Of a stretch of 64,000 nt of DNA, positions 1-8,316 are shown in pieces; within the stretch, counting starts at the first letter, position 1, and each line of letters starts with the position of its first letter. The stretch lies in NCBI RefSeq assembly GCF_947179115.1, contig NZ_CAMXCI010000003.1, forward strand, positions 124,001 to 188,000, in the 5' to 3' direction. Under the pieces are notes generated by a model. The model was not told the DNA's origin, searched no databases, and was given only the letters and a program-made list of their open reading frames with translations. The position numbers were made by a program, and so were the translations under genes. The stretch is from Commensalibacter papalotli (lineage in GTDB: Bacteria; Pseudomonadota; Alphaproteobacteria; Acetobacterales; Acetobacteraceae).

Positions 1-995
1 CTCCTATTTATAATTTCAAATTGGCTTGGGGAAATGCTTTTCGTGCAGTTATTTCAATATTAGGTGCATGTTTTTTATGGGAAATTACTGCATGGAATGA
101 ATTTCCAGCGGCAATTGGGTTGTTAGCTGTTGCTTGTGGTCGTTTATGCTTGTTTGAAAATGGTTATAAAATGTGCCAAGGTTTTTTTATAGGAACCCTT
201 ATTACAGTGATTGTTACCGCTGTTTTGAATGTAACTGTAATGCCTATGGCTAATTCAATTGAAATGGTTTATTTGGCTACGTTTATTCCTTTATTTTGTG
301 GTGGTTTAGCAATTTATAATTTGCCAACGCGAGGAATAGGAATGAGTTTTACTGTCTTTTTCCCTTTTATGATTATTCTCGGTAATCAACAACGTATGGA
401 TGAGATGTTTTTCCTCAATAGCGCTTTGGCTGTTTTTTTTGGTGTTGGGTTAGCAGCTTTTGCGTTTCGGTTTATTGCGCCTTATTCTCCTCAAAAGGTT
501 AGAAAAGAAATTCGCAAACGTATGCTACGTAATGTTCAAACTTTACCCCTAGTAACGCCGATACCACGTCCACGCAGATGGTTGACCTCGACAATGGATT
601 GGTTCATTTCATTAATGCGTCAATTCGATTCTGCAACAGAAACAGCATTAATTAAAAAGTATAATCATGGTGCTTTGGCTGTTATGTGTATTGGAATAAA
701 TATTATCGAAATACGCGCGATGATTGATCATGATATTTTACCTGAAGATATTAAAAATCAGCTGCGTGTAGTGATGCGTCGTATTTCTCATTTTAAAGGG
801 GGGCGGTATGGACGAACGGTATTGATTGCAAAAAGTGCAATTAGAAGGCTGCGTGCGCGTGAAAAGAAAGAGCAAAATATTGCAGTGCGTTTGGAGATAA
901 GTGCGGCAATTGCTTGTTTAATATTAATTTATTACGCCTTAGAAAAAAATGCGTCTTTTTTAAATCCTTCTTATCGTTTATATAAATTAGATTAA
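1..995 (+). CDS. FUSC-family membrane protein, C-terminal part (5' end outside window)
   Basis: The reading frame is open to the left edge: codons before position 21 encode PIYNFK, matching the residues that precede the second membrane bundle in the three complete paralogues downstream. The gene is therefore cut by the window, not started at 21. What is visible is a hydrophobic bundle (about 150 residues) with the family signatures CGRLCLFEN and LNSALAVFFG, then a basic cytoplasmic tail with GALAVMCIGINIIEIRAMIDHD. FUSC/AaeB-type proteins are inner-membrane proteins linked to efflux of aromatic acids such as fusaric acid; the substrate here is unknown. First of four tandem paralogues. Confidence 0.85.
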   Translation, partial: PIYNFKLAWGNAFRAVISILGACFLWEITAWNEFPAAIGLLAVACGRLCLFENGYKMCQGFFIGTLITVIVTAVLNVTVMPMANSIEMVYLATFIPLFCGGLAIYNLPTRGIGMSFTVFFPFMIILGNQQRMDEMFFLNSALAVFFGVGLAAFAFRFIAPYSPQKVRKEIRKRMLRNVQTLPLVTPIPRPRRWLTSTMDWFISLMRQFDSATETALIKKYNHGALAVMCIGINIIEIRAMIDHDILPEDIKNQLRVVMRRISHFKGGRYGRTVLIAKSAIRRLRAREKKEQNIAVRLEISAAIACLILIYYALEKNASFLNPSYRLYKLD

Positions 996-1089
996 TAAAT
1001 AATTTTTTGTTTAAATGATTATTTTAATGAATAAAATGCTTGAGATATTTATAGCAATAATTACTAGATAAGTATCTTTATCGTAATAA

Positions 1090-3234
1090 ATGTGGGCAAA
1101 ACGCATGGCCTTTGGTCAAACTACGTTAAAATCGTTTCAGTGGTTATATGCACCACAAAAAACAGCAATTATTTTTGCTTTTCGTACGCTAATCGCCTCT
1201 TATGTTGTTCTTGTTATAGCACTGTGGATGGAGATGGACAGCCCACGTTGGGCGATTATGGCTGTGTGGATTGTGGCACAGAATTCTTCTCGTGGTGAAG
1301 TATTATCCAAAGCATACTGGATTATTGTTGGTAATATTACAGGTATTATCGTTTCATTATGGATTATGGCAAGCTTTCCTCAACAGCCTATATTATTCGA
1401 AGTTACGGTTGCTTTGTGGGTTGCGTTATGTTGCTGGGTGAGCAGTTGTACGCGTAACTTTCGTGCTTTGGGTATGGTTATGGCGGGCTATAGTTGTGCT
1501 ATTGTTTTGTTCTCTTCTGTTGGAAATCCTAATGAAACTTTTATGATGGCAATGTCACGAGGCAGTTATTTTATGCTGGGGGTTCTAGCAGAAAATTTTA
1601 CAGCCCGTTTATTCGACCTTAACTTGCACCACCAAGCTCATAAAAAACTCAATGATGATTTGCAAAAAGCGGTTGAAGAGGGCATTAAATCTGTTTCTAA
1701 GATGCTTGATGGGGACGATTGGGCTGTGGCGCAGTCAGATCAATTGTTATCTTCGATTATAGGATTAAATAATAATATTGAATTTAGAGAACGAGAAATG
1801 AAAGGCACTGGGCATACAGGGGCTCATGCCCGTGCTGTGTTGGCCTCAGTTTCTGGATTATTGGTAAAGGCCACAGGTTTTTCCATTCATCTCAAGCAAA
1901 TTCAAAAAGACGTGCTTAATTTTCACTATATTGTGCCACTAACCAAAAGTTACTTATTACAATTATTAGATCAACTGAATAAGGGGGCTCCTTTATCCGA
2001 AACATTGATAGCTTTGAATGCGTTACGTTGGGAATGTCGTCAAAGAATTGCGGATAGTTTTTATAAAAATCTAGGCAGCCCCCAAGCAACGAATGAGGAT
2101 TATACTCGAAAAAGTTTGAATGATCGTATCTTATATCAAAGCTTACGAGAGATATTAGCTGAGTTAGACGTTACTTTGCGTGAATTAAGTAAAAGTCGAG
2201 ACTTTAATTTATATGATAAATTTAAGTTTGATATTAAACCCAGTTTTGATTTCAGAAGAGCTTGGAGAAATGCTATTCGTGCCTTTTTTGCCATTACTTT
2301 AGGGTGTCTGGCATGGGAAATTACGGGATGGGATCGTGGACCGTTATTCTTAGCTTTTTTATGTATGGGATGTGCGCGTTTTTGTTTATTTGAAAATGCG
2401 ACTTTGGCTTGTTGGGGGTGGTTTAAAGGCGCATGTATCGCAATTATCGTTGGAGGTTTTTATAACTTCCTTATTATGCCCGCCGTCAGCAATCTTAATT
2501 TGTTGTTTATATTAATGATTGTTCCTTTGGGCATAGGAGCTTTGGCGATGTGTGTGCCCAGGCTTGCTTCTATTGCTTCGACATATGCTTTTTTCTTTTG
2601 TTATATGTTGGGTTTTGCCAATGAGGGACGTGTTGATGAAATATCATTTTTAAATAATGCCTTGGCTGTATTTATGAGTGGTGTTTTTGCATTGGCCTCT
2701 TATCGACTATTTTTTCCTTATCGTTCTCGACGATTAAGGCGACAAATGAGGATGAAATTATTACAAGGTCTGCATCATTTGGCACAGTCTTCGTCCTCAT
2801 CTTTGCCTTTGGCCAGAGAATGGGTGGGCTTTGTTTCAGAGGCATTTGTTGTGTTAATGCGCCAATTAAACGAGGATCGTAACACAAGTTTGGTTAAAAG
2901 TTATCGTCATGGAAATATGGCTGTGATGTTGATTGGGATTAATATTATTCGTCTGCGTCATATGGTTGACCATGATATTATGACCGAAGATATTAAAGAT
3001 ATCCTTAGGGTAGTTTTAAGGCGTATTTCGATGTTTGATGGGCGTAAAGCGGGGTATGCACCTCACGCTAGAACAGTGATGGTTGCTCATCGTGCGATTG
3101 CACGTTTTAGGCAACGTGAATTCTCAGAAAAAAATTTGGCTGTAAGGATTGAAGTGAGTGCGGCGATTTCATCGTTGATACTGATCTCTTATGCTTTAGA
3201 TAAAAATGCTTCTTTTTTAAGAGTAAAAAAATAA
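1090..3234 (+). CDS. FUSC-family inner-membrane protein (paralogue 2)
   Basis: 714 residues, the expected size for the FUSC/AaeB family. An N-terminal hydrophobic bundle (about 25-185) carries MDSPRWAIMAVW and NSSRGE. A soluble middle section (about 190-395) contains LRWECRQ and NDRILYQSLREILAEL. A second bundle (about 395-545) with GCARFCLFEN is followed by a basic C-terminal tail with MLIGINIIRLRHMVDHD. Most similar by eye to the next gene, with long shared blocks in both bundles. The ATG at 1090 lacks a clear ribosome site; ATG 1105 is an alternative. Probably exports a small acidic or aromatic compound, but nothing here identifies it. Confidence 0.88.
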   Translation: MWAKRMAFGQTTLKSFQWLYAPQKTAIIFAFRTLIASYVVLVIALWMEMDSPRWAIMAVWIVAQNSSRGEVLSKAYWIIVGNITGIIVSLWIMASFPQQPILFEVTVALWVALCCWVSSCTRNFRALGMVMAGYSCAIVLFSSVGNPNETFMMAMSRGSYFMLGVLAENFTARLFDLNLHHQAHKKLNDDLQKAVEEGIKSVSKMLDGDDWAVAQSDQLLSSIIGLNNNIEFREREMKGTGHTGAHARAVLASVSGLLVKATGFSIHLKQIQKDVLNFHYIVPLTKSYLLQLLDQLNKGAPLSETLIALNALRWECRQRIADSFYKNLGSPQATNEDYTRKSLNDRILYQSLREILAELDVTLRELSKSRDFNLYDKFKFDIKPSFDFRRAWRNAIRAFFAITLGCLAWEITGWDRGPLFLAFLCMGCARFCLFENATLACWGWFKGACIAIIVGGFYNFLIMPAVSNLNLLFILMIVPLGIGALAMCVPRLASIASTYAFFFCYMLGFANEGRVDEISFLNNALAVFMSGVFALASYRLFFPYRSRRLRRQMRMKLLQGLHHLAQSSSSSLPLAREWVGFVSEAFVVLMRQLNEDRNTSLVKSYRHGNMAVMLIGINIIRLRHMVDHDIMTEDIKDILRVVLRRISMFDGRKAGYAPHARTVMVAHRAIARFRQREFSEKNLAVRIEVSAAISSLILISYALDKNASFLRVKK

Positions 3235-3236
3235 AA

Positions 3237-3255
3237 AAAATGGTTAAGCCGTTTT
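3237..3255 (+). terminator. Intrinsic terminator after FUSC paralogue 2
   Basis: AAAATGG and CCGTTTT form a 7-bp stem with one T-G pair around a 5-nt loop, ending in a T run directly after the stop codon. It separates this gene from the next FUSC gene. Confidence 0.5.
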
Positions 3256-3536
3256 ATAAAATAACTCTAAAGTGAAGATTTTGAATATTATTATGTTCAT
3301 TTTGCTGAGATTAATAGAAGGGATGTATCCTAGTTATTCCAAAAAATCTTTGTAACGACGAAATATCTTGTCAGGTAAGAACAATAGTCGAGAAAATGCT
3401 GACGCCAGTATAGTTTTGGAGGTGTTTATTATCACTGTGTAGGTATGATTCAAGACTAAATTAAAGTATAAAAATATTTTAAACGAGCTTGTTTAAATCA
3501 ATCACAAGATGGTTGTGATATGTATAAAAAATTATC

Positions 3537-3603
3537 GAATGAACGTTAATCTTTTTTTAAAAAAAGAGGAATAATCCCTGATTTAACCAGGTAGCGTTCA
3601 TTC
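3537..3603. repeat. Inverted repeat enclosing smaller hairpins in the 464-bp gap between FUSC genes
   Basis: GAATGAACG (3537-3545) is perfectly complementary to CGTTCATTC (3595-3603). Inside lie a palindromic T7A7 block (3551-3566), GGA/TCC arms around an AT loop, and CCTG/CAGG arms (3577-3591). The arrangement could fold as a branched RNA leader or be an operator or mobile-element scar. The rest of the 3256-3698 gap has no convincing gene; on the minus strand 3334-3492 is an open frame without an ATG. Confidence 0.4.
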
Positions 3604-3698
3604 ATATTTTTCTCTTATGAGAATTTTTTATTATAGAAAAAAATTGATTTATTTCGTTGCATTCGTAATATACGTTTTTCTGGCCGATAATCGATAAG

Positions 3699-5870
3699 GT
3701 GTTTTTTGGGGTGAAATCTGGCAAAACTCTTTCTTTAAGCTATTTTTCTTTTGAAAATTGGCGCTGGTTATTTTGCCCCTCTAAAACCGCACTAATTTTT
3801 GCTTTTCGAACAATCCTGGCTTCTTATATCGCGCTGGCAATTGCTTTATGGATGGAAATGGATAGTCCCAGATGGGCAATTATGTCTGTATGGGTTGTCG
3901 CGCAGAATTCTTCTCGTGGAGAAATTTTATCCAAAGCCTATTGGGTTATTTTAGGCAATATTGTCGGTATTATAGCTGTGTTTGCGATTATGGCCAGTTT
4001 TCCTCAACAATCTTTACTGTTTGAAGTTATCGTTGCTTTATGGGTTGCACTGTGTTGTTGGTTTGCCAGTTGCACTAGACATTTTTTGTCTTTTGGTTGG
4101 TCGATGGCGGGTTTCAGTTGTGCTATTGTTTTATTTGCCTCTGTTAATGATCCAAACACAACTTTTATGATGGCAATGTCCAGAGGCTCTTATTTTATTT
4201 TAGGGATATTTGTTGAAAATCTTATCGCCCGTTTATTCGAGGTTAATTTACATCATTATGCTCACCAAAAACTTAACAAGGATCTAAGAACCGCCGTGGA
4301 AGGTGCATTGGCATCTATTATCCATATTATAGAAGGAAAAAATTGGGAAGTAGCACAGTCTGATCAAATTTTAACCTCTATTATTGCTTTAAACCATAAT
4401 GTGGAATTCAGAGAAATAGAGTTAAAAGGGACTGGGCATACAGGTGATCATGCTCGTGCAACGCTTTCTTCGATTTCTGCGTTATTAGTCAAGGCTATGG
4501 GTTTTTCAATTCATTTAAGGGAAATGAAAGGGAAAACATTACAATTTTATCAAATTTTACCACATACAAAAAGTCTTATATCTAGTGTTTTGATGGGCTT
4601 GAAAGAGGGAAATAATCCCAAAGATTTACTGCTTTCTATCAATGCTTTGCGGTGGGAGTGTCGGCAAAAAGTTTCTGACAGTTTTTATAAGTGTGCAGGG
4701 AATATTAAAGTTATTGATAATCAATATACGCAAAGAGCGTTAAATGATCGGATTTTATATCAAAGTCTGCGAGAGATTTTGGCAGAGCTTGAAACGACTT
4801 TGCTGGAATTAAGCAAAAGTCAGGATATAAAAAAACAAGATAATTTCAAATTCGCAGTAAAATTTCCCCCTGATTATAAACGTGCTGCTCGAAATGCTAT
4901 TAGGGCTTTTGTAACCATTACAGTAGGTTGCCTTCTTTGGGAAATAACAGGATGGCATAATGCGAGCGTGTTTCTTGCTTTTTTATGTATGGGTTGTTCG
5001 CGTTTTTGTGTTTTTGATAATATCAGTGTTGCTTGCATAGGTTGGTTTAAAGGGATTTGTATTGCTATTCTGTCAGCTTTTTTCTTTAATATGATCATTA
5101 TGCCCTGGATTACAGTTTATGAAGTGCTTTGTATGGTTTTAATAGTTCCTTTGGGAATTGGTGCATTGGCAATGTGTACACCTAAGTATGCACCGATTGC
5201 TGGGGGATATATGTTCTTTTTTTGCTATTTACTAGGATTTTCAAATAGTGGCAGGGTTGATGAGATTTCATTTTTTAATGATTCATTGGCGTTATTCCTT
5301 AGTGGTCTTGTTGCGTTAATTGCTTATCAAATTGTATTTCCTTATCATCAGCGTAAGTTAAAACGTCAGATGCGCCAAAAGCTTTTACATGGATTGCATA
5401 ATCTTGCAAATACTCGGAAATCTCCATTGCCCAGAGAATGGATTAATTTTGTTTCTGGAACGTTTTCAATTTTAATGAATCAATTGGGAATCAGTAAAAA
5501 TAGTGGGATGGCCAGTAATTATCGTCATGGTAGTATGGCGGTGATGTTAATTGGGATTAATATTATTCGTCTGCGTGCAATGATTGAGCATGATATTATT
5601 ACCGAGGATATTCGTAATATTTTACGAGTAGTATTAAGAAGGGTTGCTAAATTTCAAGGTCAAAAAGCTAAATACGGACAGCATGCGCGCACAGTTATGA
5701 TTGCACATCGTGCTATTGCAAGGTTTAGGCAAAGAGAAACCACAGAAAAAAACCTTGCTGTGCGTATGGAAATCAGTGTTGCAATTTCTGCCTTAATATT
5801 AATGACTTATGCTCTGGATAAAAATGCTCCATTTTTGAGGGTGAAATCTCATAATATGTTATTTTATTAA
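3699..5870 (+). CDS. FUSC-family inner-membrane protein (paralogue 3)
   Basis: 723 residues with the same architecture as paralogue 2: membrane bundle with MDSPRWAIMSVW and NSSRGE, soluble middle domain with LRWECRQ and NDRILYQSLRE, second bundle with GCSRFCVFDN, and a basic tail with MLIGINIIRLRAMIEHD. It starts at a GTG (3699) preceded by TAAG. It has the closest visible similarity to paralogue 2, which suggests a recent duplication. A long inverted repeat follows the stop. Likely an exporter; substrate not deducible. Confidence 0.88.
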   Translation: MFFGVKSGKTLSLSYFSFENWRWLFCPSKTALIFAFRTILASYIALAIALWMEMDSPRWAIMSVWVVAQNSSRGEILSKAYWVILGNIVGIIAVFAIMASFPQQSLLFEVIVALWVALCCWFASCTRHFLSFGWSMAGFSCAIVLFASVNDPNTTFMMAMSRGSYFILGIFVENLIARLFEVNLHHYAHQKLNKDLRTAVEGALASIIHIIEGKNWEVAQSDQILTSIIALNHNVEFREIELKGTGHTGDHARATLSSISALLVKAMGFSIHLREMKGKTLQFYQILPHTKSLISSVLMGLKEGNNPKDLLLSINALRWECRQKVSDSFYKCAGNIKVIDNQYTQRALNDRILYQSLREILAELETTLLELSKSQDIKKQDNFKFAVKFPPDYKRAARNAIRAFVTITVGCLLWEITGWHNASVFLAFLCMGCSRFCVFDNISVACIGWFKGICIAILSAFFFNMIIMPWITVYEVLCMVLIVPLGIGALAMCTPKYAPIAGGYMFFFCYLLGFSNSGRVDEISFFNDSLALFLSGLVALIAYQIVFPYHQRKLKRQMRQKLLHGLHNLANTRKSPLPREWINFVSGTFSILMNQLGISKNSGMASNYRHGSMAVMLIGINIIRLRAMIEHDIITEDIRNILRVVLRRVAKFQGQKAKYGQHARTVMIAHRAIARFRQRETTEKNLAVRMEISVAISALILMTYALDKNAPFLRVKSHNMLFY

Positions 5871-5900
5871 AATAAACTGATTTAATGTTTGAAGATTGCA

Positions 5901-5960
5901 AAAAAAAGGAATAAATTAACGCCGTTTTATTATAATTATTTTTAAAAAATTCCTTTTTTT
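5901..5960 (+). terminator. Long-armed terminator or attenuator between FUSC genes
   Basis: A7GGAAT (5901-5912) pairs perfectly with ATTCCT7 (5949-5960), a 12-bp stem around a 36-nt loop. Its distal arm is a T7 run ending 18 nt before the next start codon. It can end transcription of paralogue 3; being so close to the GTG at 5979, it could also act as an attenuator for paralogue 4. Confidence 0.5.
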
Positions 5961-5978
5961 AATTTCATAAGGTTTCTT

Positions 5979-8159
5979 GTGGCCAGTTTTCAACCTGTCA
6001 CGTCTTGGATGGAAAAGCATCTTCTTTTACGTAAAGATTTTATTAAATCTTTTGAGTGGATTTATGCACCTTCAAGTTCTGCTTTTCTCTTTGCACTTCG
6101 GACGACCATAGCCTCTTTTTTAGCTTTGGCGATAGCATTGTGGTTGCAAATGGACAGCCCTAAATGGGCACCAATGACGGTTTGGGTTTGTGCGCGCAAT
6201 ACCTCGCGTGGTGAAACGATTTCTAAAGCTTATTGGCGAGCGGTTGGAACGGTTTTTGGTGTGATAGCTGCGATTTTTTTTGTAGCAGTCTTTCCTCAAC
6301 AAGCATGGTTATTTGATTTAACTGTTTCTTTGTTTGTTGCAATTTGTGTATGGTTTGGCACTTGTATGCAAAGTTTTAAGGCTTATGCCATGGTATTGGC
6401 AGGCTATACATGTGCTATTATTGCCTTTGGTTCTGTGAATAATCCAGATGGTATATTTATGCTGGCTATGTCCAGAGGGACTTATATTTTATTGGGGGTA
6501 TTTGCAGATAGTTTTGTAGGGCGTATTTTTGATTTTAATCTTGATAGTAATGCCAGGAAAGAGCTTAATGATAATTTGCTCTTTGCTATCAAAGGAACGC
6601 TTCATTCTATTTCAAAAATGATTTCAGGGGATGAAAAAGCCATTGTTTCTTCTCAAGAGCTATTTACCTCTATTGTTAATTTTAACAACTTGATCGAATT
6701 CAGACAAATTGAAATGAATGGGCATGACCATACAGGGGATCACGCTCATGCGGCTTTATTTTCTGTCACAGCCGTGCTGTCCAGAGGAATGGGGCTTGCA
6801 ACGCAAATGTCTCATTTTAAAAACCTTACACATGATTTTGAAAAATTTATTCCTTTTGTTCAAGATCGATTAGATAAATTAATTAATCGTATTGAACAAG
6901 AACAAGATTTTAAGCATGAGCAAAGGCGACTTAATAAATTGCGTTGGGAGTGCAGACAATATATTACTGATAGTTTTTATGAAAAGAAATATTCGGGATC
7001 TATAGAGGATTATGAAAAATATAAAGAAGCTATTTTTAATGATCGTATTTTATTTCGAACTCTTAGCGAGCTCTTAGGAGAGCTTCAAGTTACTTTGGAT
7101 GAATATTACAAAAGTACACATCCAATATCAAATGATCACTTTAAATTTCATGTAAATCCACCCTTGAATTATGACTTGGCTTGGAAAAACGGGATTCGTA
7201 CGCTGATGGCTATGCTGGCAGCCTGTATTATGTGGTATATTACTGGATGGGATAAGGGTGGTACGACTGTTGCTTTGGTAGGAATGGGGTGCGCGCGCTT
7301 TTGTTTATTCGAAAACCCTTCTGCGGTAACATGGGGATGGCTTAAGGGATCATTATGGGCATTATTTGTTGGATGGACTTTAACATTTTATTTTATTCCA
7401 TCAGTTACGAGTATTGAAATGCTTTGCGCAGTATTATTTATTCCAACAATGATTGGGGGTTTGGGTATTGCTTATCCTAAAACTTTGGGCGTATCAGCCT
7501 CTTATGCATCTTATTTGCCTTATATGATAGGATTGGACAATGGTGTGCGGTTGGATGAAATTTCATTCTTTAATAACTCCCTATCCTTATTTATGGGAAT
7601 TATTTTTTCTATAGTTTCTTTTAAAATTTTTTATCCTTATAGTCCTTTGAAAACAAGATTACATATGCGCCAAACTTTATTAAAAAGATTGCGCTCGCTA
7701 CCGACGGCATTAAAATGTAATCCACGTATTTGGTTGTTTCAAACAACCGAGCTGTTAGTAACTATGATGCGACAACTCAATACAACTCAAAATACAAAAG
7801 TTGTGCAGGCTTATCATTTTGGTGCGCTGGCCGTGATGATGATTGGATTAAATATATTACGTTTAAGATCCATGATAGCACAGGATATTGTCACAGATGA
7901 TATTAAAATACTTTTGAAAATTGTATTAAGACGTATTACAAGATTTAATATGCATGGTTCTTATGGGCGCACGGTTGTTATGGCGCACAATGTTATTCGG
8001 CGTTTACGTAAAAGAGAAAAGACCGAGAAAAATTTAGCAGTTAGAATGGAAATGATTGCAGCAATTTCGTGTTTAACAATAATTGCGGATTCACTCGAAA
8101 AAAATGCATCATTTCTTGATGTTAACCATTATTTTTTATTGAATGAAAAATGGGATTAA
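5979..8159 (+). CDS. FUSC-family inner-membrane protein (paralogue 4, divergent)
   Basis: 726 residues with the same two-bundle layout, but more divergent than paralogues 2 and 3: MDSPKWAPMTVW replaces MDSPRWAIM and NTSRGE replaces NSSRGE. GCARFCLFEN is kept. GTG start at 5979 with TAAGG about ten bases upstream; ATG 6009 is an alternative. The middle domain keeps LRWECRQ and NDRILFRTL. Function in efflux is inferred from family membership only. The last FUSC gene lies about 75 bp before the TPP riboswitch, which controls a different function. Confidence 0.87.
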   Translation: MASFQPVTSWMEKHLLLRKDFIKSFEWIYAPSSSAFLFALRTTIASFLALAIALWLQMDSPKWAPMTVWVCARNTSRGETISKAYWRAVGTVFGVIAAIFFVAVFPQQAWLFDLTVSLFVAICVWFGTCMQSFKAYAMVLAGYTCAIIAFGSVNNPDGIFMLAMSRGTYILLGVFADSFVGRIFDFNLDSNARKELNDNLLFAIKGTLHSISKMISGDEKAIVSSQELFTSIVNFNNLIEFRQIEMNGHDHTGDHAHAALFSVTAVLSRGMGLATQMSHFKNLTHDFEKFIPFVQDRLDKLINRIEQEQDFKHEQRRLNKLRWECRQYITDSFYEKKYSGSIEDYEKYKEAIFNDRILFRTLSELLGELQVTLDEYYKSTHPISNDHFKFHVNPPLNYDLAWKNGIRTLMAMLAACIMWYITGWDKGGTTVALVGMGCARFCLFENPSAVTWGWLKGSLWALFVGWTLTFYFIPSVTSIEMLCAVLFIPTMIGGLGIAYPKTLGVSASYASYLPYMIGLDNGVRLDEISFFNNSLSLFMGIIFSIVSFKIFYPYSPLKTRLHMRQTLLKRLRSLPTALKCNPRIWLFQTTELLVTMMRQLNTTQNTKVVQAYHFGALAVMMIGLNILRLRSMIAQDIVTDDIKILLKIVLRRITRFNMHGSYGRTVVMAHNVIRRLRKREKTEKNLAVRMEMIAAISCLTIIADSLEKNASFLDVNHYFLLNEKWD

Positions 8160-8166
8160 AAAAATA

Positions 8167-8208
8167 TTTAAATTTATTAAAATTCAGTTTAAATTTATTA
8201 AAATTCAG
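8167..8208. repeat. Perfect 21-bp tandem duplication upstream of the TPP riboswitch
   Basis: The unit TTTAAATTTATTAAAATTC plus AG occurs twice without a gap (8167-8187 and 8188-8208). It spans the probable promoter region of the thiamine operon. Two helical turns per unit would place repeated sites on the same DNA face. It may also be plain replication slippage. Confidence 0.8.
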
Positions 8209-8221
8209 TATATGAAAATTA

Positions 8222-8227
8222 TATAAT
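8222..8227 (+). promoter_or_regulatory. Candidate -10 box of the thiamine-uptake operon
   Basis: A perfect TATAAT lies 12 bp before the first riboswitch base, so transcription would start at or near the riboswitch P1 stem. No good -35 hexamer is visible at 16-18 bp; that position falls in the second 21-bp repeat. Confidence 0.45.
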
Positions 8228-8233
8228 TTATTT

Positions 8234-8310
8234 AACCGGGGTGTCCTCTTTTATGGGGGCTGAGAATACACCCGTAGAACCTGATCTGGATCATGCCAGC
8301 GAAGGGAGAG
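8234..8310 (+). ncRNA. TPP riboswitch (THI element)
   Basis: The conserved THI-box blocks are present in order: CCGGGGTG, GGGGGCTGAGA, ACACCCGTAGAACCTGATC, and CTGGATCATGCCAGCGAAGG. The element ends about 6 bases before the receptor start codon, and its 3' end contains the purine-rich GGGAGAGG that must serve as ribosome site. Control is therefore probably at translation initiation: bound thiamine diphosphate hides the ribosome site. No terminator with a T run follows it. Confidence 0.96.
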
Positions 8311-8316
8311 GAAAAA

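Noticed and set aside
8293..8316. In-frame ATG upstream of the TonB receptor start
   Set aside because: It lies inside the conserved 3' end of the TPP aptamer; the ATG at 8317 has the purine-rich ribosome site in front and a proper signal peptide behind.
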